DNA of 64,000 bases from CPC320 sp002684375 (GCA_965662545.1 CBFIHZ010000007.1:54446-118445), one strand, 5' to 3'; shown: positions 8,815 to 18,800, counted from the first letter of the stretch. Numbers and translations are program-made. The notes: generated from the sequence alone by a model not told the origin.

Positions 8815-9213
8815 CTAAAGCCAATCCCGCAGGATCGGGATCAACGGGATGTCCGCCGCGGGCATCGGATATGACGACAGATCTTTGGCGTGGGACCATG
8901 CCAAAACCTGCCCCTCGCGCCCACGCGGGATGCCCTCCCATTTGCGACAGGCAAACAGCGGCATTAGCAGATGAAACCCTTCATAGCTGTGCGAGGCAAA
9001 TGTCAGAGGCGCCAGACAAGATGCCCAGGTATCAATGCCCAACTCCTCTTGCAATTCACGGATTAGAGCCCCTTCGGGGGTCTCGCCACACTCAACTTTA
9101 CCACCGGGAAATTCCCATAATCCTGCCATCGACTTTCCGGCGGGACGCTGTGCCAGTAATACCCGGCCGTCACGGTCGATCAGCGCCACGGCCGATACCA
9201 ACACCGTCTTCAT
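8815..9213 (-). CDS. mutT: Nudix hydrolase, 8-oxo-dGTP diphosphatase (MutT)
   Basis: MutT removes oxidised dGTP from the nucleotide pool and so prevents A:T to C:G transversions. This 132-residue protein has a full Nudix box, GGKVECGETPEGALIRELQEEL, at about residues 37-58, with the catalytic REUxEE portion as RELQEE. WEFPGG before the box is typical of MutT proper. Its ATG overlaps the argJ stop (ATGA), so the pair is translationally coupled; argJ-mutT is a recurrent pairing in this group. Confidence 0.9.
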   Translation of the reverse strand: MKTVLVSAVALIDRDGRVLLAQRPAGKSMAGLWEFPGGKVECGETPEGALIRELQEELGIDTWASCLAPLTFASHSYEGFHLLMPLFACRKWEGIPRGREGQVLAWSHAKDLSSYPMPAADIPLIPILRDWL

Positions 9214-10439
9214 GATCTATAGTCCGCATTGATCTCAATATAGCCATGTGTGAGATCACAGGTCCAGACGGTTGCGCTGTGCGCCCCTATCCCCAAATCT
9301 ACCGCAATCCGCAAGTTGCTGCCCTTCATATAGGCCGCTGCCTCATCTTCACGATAGCTCGGCGCAACCCAGCCGTTTTCTGCAACCAGAATATCACCAA
9401 AGCGGATCGTCAACAAATCCCGGTCCGCCACTGCACCGGATTTGCCAATCGCCATGACCACCCTGCCCCAGTTTGGATCCTCACCGGCAACCGCCGTTTT
9501 CACCAAGGGTGAATTGGCAATAGACATCGCATGGGTATGCGCATCTTTAGTACTTTTTGCGCCCAACACCGCGATTTCGATAAATTTGCTGGCGCCCTCG
9601 CCGTCGCGCACCACTTGATGCGCCAAATCCAGCATCACTGCGTGCAAGGCATCACGAAACACCCCATGGCTCTGTGTCACCCGAACCTGCGCCGCCCCGG
9701 TGGCTGCCACCAAAACACTGTCTGACGTCGAGGTATCGCTGTCGACGGTGATGCAGTTAAAAGTCACATCTGACAACTGTCCCACCATAGTTTGCAATGT
9801 ATTTTGATCGACCGCGGCATCGGTAAAAATATATGCCAGCATCGTCGCCATATCGGGGGAAATCATCCCTGATCCCTTGGCAATACCCGCGATTCTCACT
9901 GTTTTACCGTCGATTTCGATCTCGGCGCAGGCGCCTTTGGCAAAGGTATCAGTGGTCATAATTGCCGCCGCTGCCGATTTAATCGCGCCCGGATCAAGCC
10001 GGTGTTTCAGATCAGGCAGGCAACCGACGATGCGATCATAGGCCAGCAGTTCACCAATCACCCCGGTCGATGACGAGAACACCCGCTTGGGATCAAGCCC
10101 AAGCGTATCGGCCACAGCTGCCGTGATCGCCTCAGTCGCCACAACGCCCTCACGGCCAGTAAAAGCATTTGCATTGCCAGAATTGACCACAATCGCTGCG
10201 CCACCATCTGCAGGCAGGCCAATTTTGTTCTGACAATCCAATACCGGGGCAGCGCGCGTTGCAGAACGGGTAAACACCCCTGCAACTGCACTGCCCGGAG
10301 CCAGCAGCGCCAGCATAACGTCATCGCGCCCCTGATAGCGCACCCCAGCGGCGGCTGTGGCAAAACGCACCCCGTCAATGACCGGAAGCTCTGGAAACCG
10401 CGCTGGTGCAAGCGGCGAAGGCGTCATATCAGCGGCCAC
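9210..10439 (-). CDS. argJ: Bifunctional ornithine acetyltransferase/N-acetylglutamate synthase
   Basis: ArgJ moves the acetyl group from N-acetylornithine to glutamate in the cyclic arginine pathway. It is made as a precursor that cleaves itself before a Thr. The cleavage motif is present as DMATMLAYIFTDA in the middle of this 409-residue protein, with KGSGMISP just ahead. The N-terminus VIDGVRFATAAAGVRY and the C-terminus YIEINADYRS are characteristic. The listed start is a GTG; an ATG four codons later (10427) is equally plausible. It lies 6 bases after the parvulin gene on the same strand. Confidence 0.95.
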   Translation of the reverse strand: MAADMTPSPLAPARFPELPVIDGVRFATAAAGVRYQGRDDVMLALLAPGSAVAGVFTRSATRAAPVLDCQNKIGLPADGGAAIVVNSGNANAFTGREGVVATEAITAAVADTLGLDPKRVFSSSTGVIGELLAYDRIVGCLPDLKHRLDPGAIKSAAAAIMTTDTFAKGACAEIEIDGKTVRIAGIAKGSGMISPDMATMLAYIFTDAAVDQNTLQTMVGQLSDVTFNCITVDSDTSTSDSVLVAATGAAQVRVTQSHGVFRDALHAVMLDLAHQVVRDGEGASKFIEIAVLGAKSTKDAHTHAMSIANSPLVKTAVAGEDPNWGRVVMAIGKSGAVADRDLLTIRFGDILVAENGWVAPSYREDEAAAYMKGSNLRIAVDLGIGAHSATVWTCDLTHGYIEINADYRS

Positions 10440-10445
10440 CCGAAA

Positions 10446-11309
10446 TCAATCCAGCAAGGCTTGATTAAGCAGCAGCGCAGGATCAATCTCACCGGCTTCA
10501 ACCCGGGTCACCTGCGCCGCGGCCACGAGGCCCTGAATATGCGCTTCAGTCTTGCTTTGCCGCAAACGCTGTTCGATTTCCCCGCGTGCCTCCGGCAGCG
10601 TCGGGGCCTCCATCGCCCGACTGTCATTGAGCTTGATCACATGCCAGCCAAACTGGGTCTGTATCGGCGCAGAGATCCCCCCGACTTCCAGCGTTTTCAC
10701 TGCCTGCTCAAACTCGGGCACCATCATGCCCGCACCAAACCAGCCAAGTTGACCACCGTTCGGACCCGAAGGACCCGTCGATTTTTCTTTTGCAAGCTCG
10801 GCAAAATCTGCACCGTCCTCAAGAGCAACGGTCAGTGCCAGGGCACCCTCTTCGGTTTCTACCAGTATGTGGGACGCGTTATATTCAGCACCGCTTTCCA
10901 TATTGGCATATTCAGACTGGTACATCTGCTCTACATCGTCTTGGCTGAGCTCCTTGGCCATGACCTCTTCGATCGCTGAGCCAGCCAACAACATACGGCG
11001 CTGGTTTTCCAACTCTAATTTGGTCCGCGTGGTCACTTCGCCCGAAGTGGATTGTGCCAGCAGCGTCTGTTGCACCAACTGATCCAACAGGCCTTCGAAC
11101 AGCATCTCGGCAGGATAGTTGCTATACTGCTCAGGCAGAGCCCGACGAGCAAGAATCATATGACCCAAGGTGATCTCTGTACCATTCACTGTCGCAACGA
11201 CGGTATTTGCATCGGCACTGTCATCCGCCGCGACGGGGAGAGCCAAACTCAAAGAGACAGCCAGCAGGGACAGTTTAGTGAGACGTTTTAACAATGTTTC
11301 TTCCTTCAT
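10446..11309 (-). CDS. Exported parvulin-type peptidyl-prolyl isomerase
   Basis: The product is a PpiC/SurA-like cis-trans prolyl isomerase of about 287 residues, predicted periplasmic. A signal peptide is visible (LLKRLTKLSLLAVSLSLALPVAA). The rotamase domain (about 135-235) contains ASHILVETEEGA, GPNGGQLGWFG and FGWHVIKLND, the standard parvulin motifs. The ATG at 11309 is followed by AAGGAAG and then a TTG at 11294; that TTG has the better ribosome-binding site and may be the true start. It is transcribed divergently from secA and leads into argJ-mutT. It probably helps fold outer-membrane or secreted proteins. Confidence 0.88.
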   Translation of the reverse strand: MKEETLLKRLTKLSLLAVSLSLALPVAADDSADANTVVATVNGTEITLGHMILARRALPEQYSNYPAEMLFEGLLDQLVQQTLLAQSTSGEVTTRTKLELENQRRMLLAGSAIEEVMAKELSQDDVEQMYQSEYANMESGAEYNASHILVETEEGALALTVALEDGADFAELAKEKSTGPSGPNGGQLGWFGAGMMVPEFEQAVKTLEVGGISAPIQTQFGWHVIKLNDSRAMEAPTLPEARGEIEQRLRQSKTEAHIQGLVAAAQVTRVEAGEIDPALLLNQALLD

Positions 11310-11468
11310 ATGTGGCCGCAGGGTCTGGCGGCGTTGACACAGCTTTTGACGCAGCTTACATCGCTCCTTGGTAGTTACCACATCAATCGGGTGTAACCCT
11401 ATTGGGTGTTGTCCGGACGGGCAAGTGAATGCGACGTTAAGTTGCCGCAAAAAAGGAAATGATCGACC

Positions 11469-14165
11469 ATGTTGGGTATCGGTACTCTTGCGAAAAAAGT
11501 CTTTGGCACGCCCAATGACCGGAAAATAAAAGCGACCCGGCCAATGGTCGATAGGATCACGGCGCTCGAGCCCGAATACGAAAAACTGTCCGATGAAGGA
11601 TTGATTGAAAAAACCCGCAGCCTGCAACAACGGGCACAGGCCGGAGAAGCGCTGGAAGCATTGTTGCCGGAAGCCTTTGCCAATTGCCGAGAGGCTGCCA
11701 GACGGGCCCTAGGCTTACGCGCCTTTGATGTGCAATTGATGGGGGGTATTTTTCTACATGAAGGCAATATATCTGAAATGAAGACCGGCGAGGGTAAAAC
11801 CCTTGTGGCGACCTTTCCAGCCTATCTCAATGCGCTGACCGGAAAAGGCGTCCATATCGTCACGGTCAACGATTATCTCGCACGTCGCGACAGCGAATGG
11901 ATGGGCAAGGTCTATAGTGCGCTTGGCATGACCACAGGTGTGATCTATCCACAACAGTCCGAGGCTGAGAAACACGCCGCCTATCGCTGTGACATCACCT
12001 ATGCGACCAACAACGAGCTGGGCTTTGATTATCTGCGCGATAATATGAAATCCGAACTCAGTGAAATATACCAGCGCGATCATAATTTTGCCGTGGTCGA
12101 TGAGGTCGACAGTATTTTGGTCGACGAAGCGCGGACCCCACTGATCATTTCCGGCCCGTCGCAAGACCGCTCAGAACTTTATATTGCGATCAATAAACTC
12201 ATCCCAGATCTGCAAGACACGCATTTTGCGCTGGACGAAAAAACCCGCAACGTGACCTATACAGATGAGGGCAATGATTTTCTCGAAGAGCTGTTGAAAA
12301 CCCACGATCAATTGCCAGAGGGGCAATCGCTTTATGATCCCGAAAGCACAACCATCGTGCATCATGTCAATCAGGGTCTGCGGGCCCATAAGCTGTTTAC
12401 CCGAGACAAAGACTACATTGTGCGCAACGGCGAGGTTGTACTGATCGACGAATTTACCGGCCGTATGATGTCGGGTCGCCGGCTTTCGGATGGGTTGCAT
12501 CAAGCGATTGAGGCCAAAGAGGGCTGCCCTATTCAGGCCGAAAATGTCACTCTGGCCAGCGTTACCTTTCAAAACTATTTCAGGCTGTACGACCGGCTCT
12601 CGGGCATGACAGGAACCGCATTGACCGAAGCCGAGGAATTTGCAGAAATTTACGGGTTGGGCGTGGTCGAAGTCCCCACCAACCAGCCAATTGCGCGAAT
12701 CGATGAAGATGACCGGGTCTACCGCACTGCAACAGAGAAAAACCAAGCAATCGTTGACGAGATCAAAACTGCCAACGGCAAAGGGCAGCCTGTTCTTGTC
12801 GGCACCACCTCTATCGAAAAATCCGAATTCCTCAGCGAGATGCTTAAAAAAGAGAACCTTGAGCACAACGTTCTGAATGCCCGTCAGCACGAACAAGAGG
12901 CAGAAATAATCGGCGATGCCGGCAAACTCGGCGCGATCACCATCGCAACCAATATGGCGGGGCGTGGAACAGATATCCAATTGGGCGGCAATGTCGAGAT
13001 GAAGGTGCTAGCCGCTCTGTCTAAAGATGAAAATGCCGATCCAGATATTTTACGCGCTTTGATCGAATCCACCCATTCCAAAGAAAAAGAAAAAGTACTG
13101 GAAGCAGGCGGCCTTTTCGTGCTGGCCACAGAGCGCCACGAAAGCCGTCGCATAGATAACCAGCTGCGCGGCCGCTCGGGACGACAGGGCGATCCAGGAA
13201 AATCTTCGTTCTTTCTCAGCTTAGAAGACGACCTGATGCGAATCTTTGGCTCAGAGAAACTAGATAAAGTTCTGTCTACTTTAGGTATGAAAGACGGAGA
13301 GGCGATCATCCATCCCTGGGTCAATAAATCTTTGGCCCGCGCCCAAGCCAAGGTCGAGGGTCGCAACTTTGACATTCGCAAACAGCTGTTGAAATTTGAC
13401 GATGTGATGAACGACCAGCGCAAGGTGATCTTTACCCAACGGCGCGATGTGATGGAAGCCAACGATCTGGCCGAGATCATAAAAGATATGCGGTATCAAG
13501 TGATCGACGATCTGATTGAGACGCATATGCCGCCAAAATCTTATGCTGATCAATGGGATACCGAAGGCCTCTATGCTGCTTGCCTTGAACATCTTGGTGT
13601 GGATATGCCGGTGATCGAATGGGGCAATGAAGAGGGCGTTGATGATGAGGTAATGCGCGAGCGCCTCAGCAGTGCGGTGGATGAGGCCATGGCCAAAAAA
13701 GCCATCGCCTTTGGCCCGGATACAATGCGCCAGATCGAGAAACAAATTTTACTACAGACAATTGACGGAAAATGGCGGGAGCACCTGCTAACGCTGGAAC
13801 ATCTGCGCTCTGTGGTCGGGTTCCGCGGTTATGCACAGCGTGACCCTCTCAATGAATATAAAAACGAATCTTTCCAACTATTTGAATCGATGCTGGATTC
13901 GCTGCGCAATGAAGTGACACAAAAGCTGGCGCAAATCCGCCCGATGACAGAAGAAGAACAACGCGCTATGGCCGAGCAGATGGCGGCGCAACAGGCCGTA
14001 TTGCAACAGGCCGCCCTGCAACAAGCGTCTCAGACTGCGTCAGAGGCGGCTCCGGCAGCAGGCTTTGATGAAACTGACCCCTCAACTTGGGGGAACCCAG
14101 GACGCAATGAGCCCTGTCCATGTGGGTCGGGAAAGAAATTCAAGCATTGTCATGGAAAGGTGTAA
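11469..14165 (+). CDS. secA: Preprotein translocase ATPase SecA
   Basis: SecA is the motor that drives unfolded preproteins through SecYEG. This 898-residue protein has Walker A TGEGKT near residue 106, the DEVDS Walker B region near 214, the preprotein cross-linking domain, NBD2 with TNMAGRGTD, and the helical wing. The C-terminal zinc/SecB-binding tail EPCPCGSGKKFKHC is intact. An AAAGGAAA site precedes the ATG. The divergent parvulin gene and the exported-protein gene downstream fit an envelope biogenesis neighbourhood. Confidence 0.97.
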   Translation: MLGIGTLAKKVFGTPNDRKIKATRPMVDRITALEPEYEKLSDEGLIEKTRSLQQRAQAGEALEALLPEAFANCREAARRALGLRAFDVQLMGGIFLHEGNISEMKTGEGKTLVATFPAYLNALTGKGVHIVTVNDYLARRDSEWMGKVYSALGMTTGVIYPQQSEAEKHAAYRCDITYATNNELGFDYLRDNMKSELSEIYQRDHNFAVVDEVDSILVDEARTPLIISGPSQDRSELYIAINKLIPDLQDTHFALDEKTRNVTYTDEGNDFLEELLKTHDQLPEGQSLYDPESTTIVHHVNQGLRAHKLFTRDKDYIVRNGEVVLIDEFTGRMMSGRRLSDGLHQAIEAKEGCPIQAENVTLASVTFQNYFRLYDRLSGMTGTALTEAEEFAEIYGLGVVEVPTNQPIARIDEDDRVYRTATEKNQAIVDEIKTANGKGQPVLVGTTSIEKSEFLSEMLKKENLEHNVLNARQHEQEAEIIGDAGKLGAITIATNMAGRGTDIQLGGNVEMKVLAALSKDENADPDILRALIESTHSKEKEKVLEAGGLFVLATERHESRRIDNQLRGRSGRQGDPGKSSFFLSLEDDLMRIFGSEKLDKVLSTLGMKDGEAIIHPWVNKSLARAQAKVEGRNFDIRKQLLKFDDVMNDQRKVIFTQRRDVMEANDLAEIIKDMRYQVIDDLIETHMPPKSYADQWDTEGLYAACLEHLGVDMPVIEWGNEEGVDDEVMRERLSSAVDEAMAKKAIAFGPDTMRQIEKQILLQTIDGKWREHLLTLEHLRSVVGFRGYAQRDPLNEYKNESFQLFESMLDSLRNEVTQKLAQIRPMTEEEQRAMAEQMAAQQAVLQQAALQQASQTASEAAPAAGFDETDPSTWGNPGRNEPCPCGSGKKFKHCHGKV

Positions 14166-14307
14166 TCCCGGCGGTGACCCACATATGCAGGTCCTATCGT
14201 AAAAGAAACGGGGAGGTGGCTTGCTAAAATTATGCTTGTCTTTGATTGAAGATGTGCGATTTTGCAACAGACTAACTGCGTCCCTGCAGTCACCTATAGG
14301 AAATAAA

Positions 14308-15123
14308 ATGGGCAAACCCGGCTCTTTGGCTTTTGCTGTGATCATGATGATAGCCTCTGTTGTCTGGGCACGGGCCCTGCCGGCAGAGCAAGTAGCCTCA
14401 GACCAAGAAAAAATAGGCTCGGAAATGATAGGTCCGGCCGTAGACTGTGCTATCAGCATGACGGCAAAAGCCGAACCACTGGCCATGGCAGCCCTGACCA
14501 TCACTGCGGGTTGCCTACCAGAGGAACAAATTGTCCTCCACCACAGTGGGCTGATGTTTAGCCATAAAACCGACGCTGCGGGCGTGGCCAGAATGACGGT
14601 GCCAGCGCTGACCACAAAAGCAATTTTTGTCGCAACATTTGACAATGGTGACGGCGCCCTCACAATGATAGACGTGCCAGACGCTGACAAATTCCAGCGG
14701 ATTGCGCTGCAGTGGCAAGGCGCAAAAGGGCTGCAGTTGCACGCATATGAAGATGATGCAACTCATGGATCTGACGGCCATCTCTCTTTGCACACCTCCC
14801 CTCTTGATCCGGACAGTACCGAGATGGAAGACCATTTTTTCACACAGCATGGGATTGCTACGATCCCCGACGGGTTTCATGCCGAGATTGCCTCTTTTCC
14901 CGTGATTGCAAGCGGCAAAGTAAAAGTGACAAATCTAAGCGTCGAAGTCGAAATAACAGATGAAAACTGTGGACGTACCATCGCTGGTGAACTCCTAAAT
15001 CACAGCGCTGACACCCGATCCAAGGGTCAGCAACTGACACTTTATTTGCCAAAATGTGACGCTGTCGGTGATTTAATTGTCATGGACGCCATACTAGATA
15101 ACTCTCTCACGTCCAAAGAATAA
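14308..15123 (+). CDS. Exported protein of unknown function downstream of secA
   Basis: This 271-residue protein starts with a clear signal peptide (SLAFAVIMMIASVVWARA). The mature part has two Ig- or VIT-like beta-rich segments: AEPLAMAALTITAGCLPEEQIVLHH in the first half and GKVKVTNLSVEVEITDENCGR in the second. Cys residues are spaced for possible disulfides. The start at 14308 has an AGGAAA site; an earlier TTG at 14221 would hide the signal peptide. I recall similar secA-adjacent proteins in Rhodobacterales, sometimes labelled translocase from position alone. It ends 6 bases before the next gene, so the two are probably co-transcribed. Confidence 0.7.
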   Translation: MGKPGSLAFAVIMMIASVVWARALPAEQVASDQEKIGSEMIGPAVDCAISMTAKAEPLAMAALTITAGCLPEEQIVLHHSGLMFSHKTDAAGVARMTVPALTTKAIFVATFDNGDGALTMIDVPDADKFQRIALQWQGAKGLQLHAYEDDATHGSDGHLSLHTSPLDPDSTEMEDHFFTQHGIATIPDGFHAEIASFPVIASGKVKVTNLSVEVEITDENCGRTIAGELLNHSADTRSKGQQLTLYLPKCDAVGDLIVMDAILDNSLTSKE

Positions 15124-15129
15124 TAAACG

Positions 15130-16761
15130 ATGCAGGCACTCAGGCGATTATTTTCTAGTTTGTTCGGTGCCTTTCTTATTCTCTTAAGCTTGGGCGTTGC
15201 AGGTCAAGCCCAAGACGTTGTGCTAACATCGCGCGACGGGGCGATTGAACTGTCCGGCACGCTGCTTGGTTTCAATGGGGAGTTCTATCGCGTTGATACC
15301 GTTTATGGAGAGCTGACTGTCGATGGGTCAGGCGTGACCTGTGACGGACCTGGTTGCCCCAGCCTTACCGATTATATCGCCCAGATCCGCCTGTCAGGCG
15401 CCCGTGAACTTGGGCAGGTATTGATGCCAGCACTGCTAGAAGCCTTTGCAGGACAAAACCATTTATCGGCCATACTTAAGACCATCGACGACAGTCATTT
15501 CACCTATGTGCTCAAAGATCGGCACAGCAATAAAACCCAAGCAGAATTCCATTTTCAGCTCAGTACAGCCGAAGAGGGTTTTGCTGATCTGATCGCAGAT
15601 AACGCGGAAATATCCATGTCAACGCGTGAAATTCGGCCTGCAGAAAAGCGCCGGCTTGAAGAGGGGCAGCCGCATGATCTCCCCTATAGCCGGGAATATG
15701 TTTTGGCGCTGGATGCACTGGTACCAGTAACAATGCCAGATCATCCAGTGCACCAGATATCACTCAAAAATCTGGCTTTGGCGTTTGGTGGTCAACTTAC
15801 CAATTGGCGCGATTTAGGCGGACCTGATGCGCCGATCGCGCTGTATCTGCTCAATCGCACATCCGGTGCAAGCCAGTCAGTGACAGATCGTATCCTGAAA
15901 CCTGCCAACCAAGATATCGCAGACAGCGTCACCCGTATTCCGGACGGTAAAGACCTTGATCTGCGGGTCAGCCGGGACCCTCTGGCGCTGGCGCTGATGC
16001 CCCACAGTTATATGCGTTTTTCCCAACCCATGCAGATTTTTGGCGAGTGCGGCGTCTCATTGGGTGTCGACCCGCGTATGATTAAGACCCAAGACTATCC
16101 TTTAACTGCGCCCATCTTTTTATATATGCCCATGCACCGGTTGCCGAAAATTGCCCGCGAATTTCTATCCTATACCAGCACTGATTCAGCACAGGCCGTG
16201 ATCGAACGGGCCGGTTTCATCAATCAAACACTCAAGGAAGTTCCGTTAAATCAGCAGGGAGACCGGCTGGTTCAGGCAGTCTCTGTCGCCGGAACGAGTT
16301 CGGTAGATGTGGCCGCAGGTCAGGCTGTGGACGCGACAAAATCAAGCGAACCAAACACCGGAACGACATTAAAAGATTTACAAACCATGCTGAATTTTCT
16401 GGCGCCGCTGCGGCGTGTTACTATGTCGTTTCGGTTTTTGTCCGGATCCAGTCAGCTTGACGCCCAATCACGGGCAAATATACAACGCCTGGCCATGGTG
16501 CTGGAAAGCGGTGCCTATGATGGGCGACAACTGGCTTTTGTCGGCTTTAGTGACGGCTTGGGTCCGGCATCAAGCAACCTTGAAATTGCCCAGAAGCGCG
16601 CCGAGACAGTACGCGACGCCGTTTTCAAAATCGCCGAAGCTGTCAATTTAGACCGTATCAATATCACAACAACCGCGTTCGGTGAGGCGATGCCAATGGC
16701 CTGCGACAACACCGAATGGGGTCGCGACGTGAACCGCCGGGTAGAAATCTGGGTGCGGTAA
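15130..16761 (+). CDS. Periplasmic binding-like domain fused to OmpA domain
   Basis: The 543-residue protein has a signal peptide (to about residue 28), a PstS-like type 2 periplasmic binding domain (about 80-370) and a C-terminal OmpA-like peptidoglycan-binding domain (about 425-543). In the binding domain, LSTAEEGFADL and LNRTSGASQSV sit in the expected ligand-loop positions. The OmpA part shows FLSGSSQLDAQSRANIQRLA, FSDGLGPASSN and NRRVEIWV. The architecture suggests a solute- or phosphate-binding protein tethered to the cell wall, in place of a soluble ABC transporter component; no transporter genes are adjacent. It is probably in one transcript with the exported protein before it. Confidence 0.82.
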   Translation: MQALRRLFSSLFGAFLILLSLGVAGQAQDVVLTSRDGAIELSGTLLGFNGEFYRVDTVYGELTVDGSGVTCDGPGCPSLTDYIAQIRLSGARELGQVLMPALLEAFAGQNHLSAILKTIDDSHFTYVLKDRHSNKTQAEFHFQLSTAEEGFADLIADNAEISMSTREIRPAEKRRLEEGQPHDLPYSREYVLALDALVPVTMPDHPVHQISLKNLALAFGGQLTNWRDLGGPDAPIALYLLNRTSGASQSVTDRILKPANQDIADSVTRIPDGKDLDLRVSRDPLALALMPHSYMRFSQPMQIFGECGVSLGVDPRMIKTQDYPLTAPIFLYMPMHRLPKIAREFLSYTSTDSAQAVIERAGFINQTLKEVPLNQQGDRLVQAVSVAGTSSVDVAAGQAVDATKSSEPNTGTTLKDLQTMLNFLAPLRRVTMSFRFLSGSSQLDAQSRANIQRLAMVLESGAYDGRQLAFVGFSDGLGPASSNLEIAQKRAETVRDAVFKIAEAVNLDRINITTTAFGEAMPMACDNTEWGRDVNRRVEIWVR

Positions 16762-16766
16762 ACGGG

Positions 16767-17534
16767 TCACAGTAAATGACTGGCGCGAAAACTCAATTCG
16801 GCTGATTTACCAATAATAAGGTGATCATGCACAGTGAGGCCCAACGCCTCTGCTGCCAATTGTATCTTCTGGGTCATCACGATATCAGCCTCCGACGGGT
16901 TGGGATCCCCAGAGGGATGATTATGGACAAGGATAAAGGCGGCCGCATTCAGCTCTAGTGCCCGTTTCACCACTTCGCGCGGATAGACCGGCACATGGTC
17001 AATCGTACCCTTGGCTTGAAGTTCGTCGGCGATCAGCACATTTTTAAGGTCAAGATACAGCACGCGGAATTGTTCGGTTTCGCGATGTGCCATAGTTGTT
17101 CTACAATAGGCAACCAGCGCGTCCCAACCGCTTACAACCGGGCGTCTTATTACTTTAGACTGCGACAGCCGGTGGGCAGCCGCTTCAACTATCTTAAGCT
17201 CACAGATCACCGCATCACCGACGCCGGGCACCTGTGACAACTGACACAGGCCCGCAGAGAGCACGTGATTGAAATCTCCGAACCGCTCTAACAATTGCCG
17301 GGCCAAAGGTTTGACGTCTTGACGGGGAATGGCTCGAAACAACACAAGTTCTAACAGCTCATAATCGGGTAACGCGGCAGCACCACCCTGCAAAAAACGT
17401 TGCCGCAAACGCTTGCGATGATCCCGGATGTAAGACGGCTGGCGCGCCGGTGCTGGCGTTTTGGGCACCGCTGCACCCACATCGGCGAACAGCGGCAGTG
17501 TCTGTTCGTCAGCCATCTCGGAATCAGGTATCAT
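16767..17534 (-). CDS. radC: RadC family protein (JAB/MPN domain)
   Basis: The 255-residue protein has an N-terminal helix-hairpin-helix-like region (QVPGVGDAVICELK, near 105-118) and a C-terminal JAB metalloprotease-type domain. The latter carries the metal-site motif HNHPSGDPNPSEAD near residues 203-216. The radC name is historical; a direct repair role is doubtful and the biochemical activity unknown. It lies 45 bases downstream of dnaJ on the same strand and could be a read-through member of the dnaK-dnaJ unit. An alternative ATG is six codons in. Confidence 0.9.
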   Translation of the reverse strand: MIPDSEMADEQTLPLFADVGAAVPKTPAPARQPSYIRDHRKRLRQRFLQGGAAALPDYELLELVLFRAIPRQDVKPLARQLLERFGDFNHVLSAGLCQLSQVPGVGDAVICELKIVEAAAHRLSQSKVIRRPVVSGWDALVAYCRTTMAHRETEQFRVLYLDLKNVLIADELQAKGTIDHVPVYPREVVKRALELNAAAFILVHNHPSGDPNPSEADIVMTQKIQLAAEALGLTVHDHLIIGKSAELSFRASHLL

Positions 17535-17579
17535 AGCCTGTACGATCCCCGAATACCTTAAAGCAAAGGTTAATTTTGT

Positions 17580-18728
17580 TTAACCCTTCATCCCGTCCCA
17601 AAAAGATTTAACCGACGAGAAAAAGCTTTTGCCTTCGGGGTTATTGTCCTCCGACAAATCCTCAAACTCTTTTAAAATTTCCTTTTGGCGGGCGGTCAGA
17701 TTAACGGGTGTCTCGACAGCCATCTCAATGAACATATCGCCTGTCTGCCCACCGCGCAGCGCGGGCATGCCCTTGCCACGCAACCGCATTTGCCGGCCAG
17801 ACTGGCTGCCTGCCGGAATTTTCACCCGACTGCGACCGCCGTCAATCGTTGGTACTTCGATATCGCCACCAAGCGCCGCGCGCGACATTGCAACGGGAAC
17901 CCGACAGTGAAGATTGGTACCATCACGGTCGAACAAGCGATGCTCGGTCACCTCGATAAAGATATACAGATCACCCTTCGCGCCTCCGCGCATGCCGGCC
18001 TCACCTTCGCCAGACAACCGAATGCGGGTCCCTGTTTCAACACCCGGCGGAATATTGACCGATAACGCCCGGTCTTTTTCAACCCGCCCCTGACCGCTGC
18101 ATACGTTACAGGGGTTTTTGACAATTTGACCCATGCCAGAGCACGTCGGGCAGGTGCGTTCAACCGTGAAAAACCCTTGCTGCGCCCGCACCTTACCCAT
18201 TCCAGAGCAGGTCGGACAGGTGCTGGGCTCTGAGCCCCCTTCGGCGCCAGTTCCATCGCAGCTGCCACAGGCCGCAGAGGTCGGCAGATTCAAAGTTTTA
18301 TGTAACCCTGAATGCGCTTCGGCCAGCGTCACTTTAAGGTTATATCGCAGGTCCGAGCCGCGCGCGTTGCGCTGCCGGCCACCACCACGACCACCCCCAC
18401 CCATGAAGTCGCCGAACAAGTCATCAAACACATCGCCAAAGGCATTGGCAAAATCACCTTGATTTCCACCACCAAAGCCACCGCCTGGTCGCCCACCACC
18501 ACCTTCGAAAGCGGCGTGACCAAATCTGTCGTAGGCTGCTTTTTTCTCAGCATCCTTGAGCACTTCATAGGCTTCATTGGCCTCTTTGAACTGCCCTTCA
18601 GCATTTGGGTTGCCAGAGTTTCGGTCGGGGTGCAGTTCTTTCGCTTTGCTTCGATATGCTTTTTTGATCTCGTCTGCAGAGGACCCCTTGGCCACACCCA
18701 GCACTTCATAAAAGTCACGTTTTGCCAT
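17580..18728 (-). CDS. dnaJ: Chaperone protein DnaJ
   Basis: DnaJ delivers unfolded clients to DnaK and stimulates its ATPase. The 382-residue protein has the J domain with HPD at about 33-35, a Gly/Phe-rich linker with a run of Gly (about 75-115) and four CxxCxGxG zinc repeats (CGSCDGTG, CPTCSGMG twice, CNVCSGQG). The C-terminal client-binding domains complete a type I DnaJ. The start at 18728 has a GGGGAG site and gives the standard MAKRDFYEVLGV N-terminus; a longer reading from 18758 runs into the intergenic hairpin. Confidence 0.97.
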   Translation of the reverse strand: MAKRDFYEVLGVAKGSSADEIKKAYRSKAKELHPDRNSGNPNAEGQFKEANEAYEVLKDAEKKAAYDRFGHAAFEGGGGRPGGGFGGGNQGDFANAFGDVFDDLFGDFMGGGGRGGGRQRNARGSDLRYNLKVTLAEAHSGLHKTLNLPTSAACGSCDGTGAEGGSEPSTCPTCSGMGKVRAQQGFFTVERTCPTCSGMGQIVKNPCNVCSGQGRVEKDRALSVNIPPGVETGTRIRLSGEGEAGMRGGAKGDLYIFIEVTEHRLFDRDGTNLHCRVPVAMSRAALGGDIEVPTIDGGRSRVKIPAGSQSGRQMRLRGKGMPALRGGQTGDMFIEMAVETPVNLTARQKEILKEFEDLSEDNNPEGKSFFSSVKSFWDGMKG

Positions 18729-18754
18729 TTTACTCCCCTTTACCAGAACGTCGT

Positions 18755-18781
18755 ACACCAGCCCACAAAGCGGGCTGGTGT
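18755..18781 (-). repeat. Inverted repeat between dnaK and dnaJ
   Basis: A perfect 10-bp stem (ACACCAGCCC with GGGCTGGTGT) with a 7-base loop lies between the dnaK stop and the dnaJ ribosome-binding site. There is no T-run, so partial termination or mRNA processing that sets the DnaK:DnaJ ratio is more likely than full termination. Confidence 0.6.
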
Positions 18782-18800
18782 CACAAGCTCTGTCTGATCC

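Noticed and set aside
18133..18462. Plus-strand frames within dnaJ and dnaK regions
   Set aside because: They are shadow frames of well-conserved genes on the other strand.
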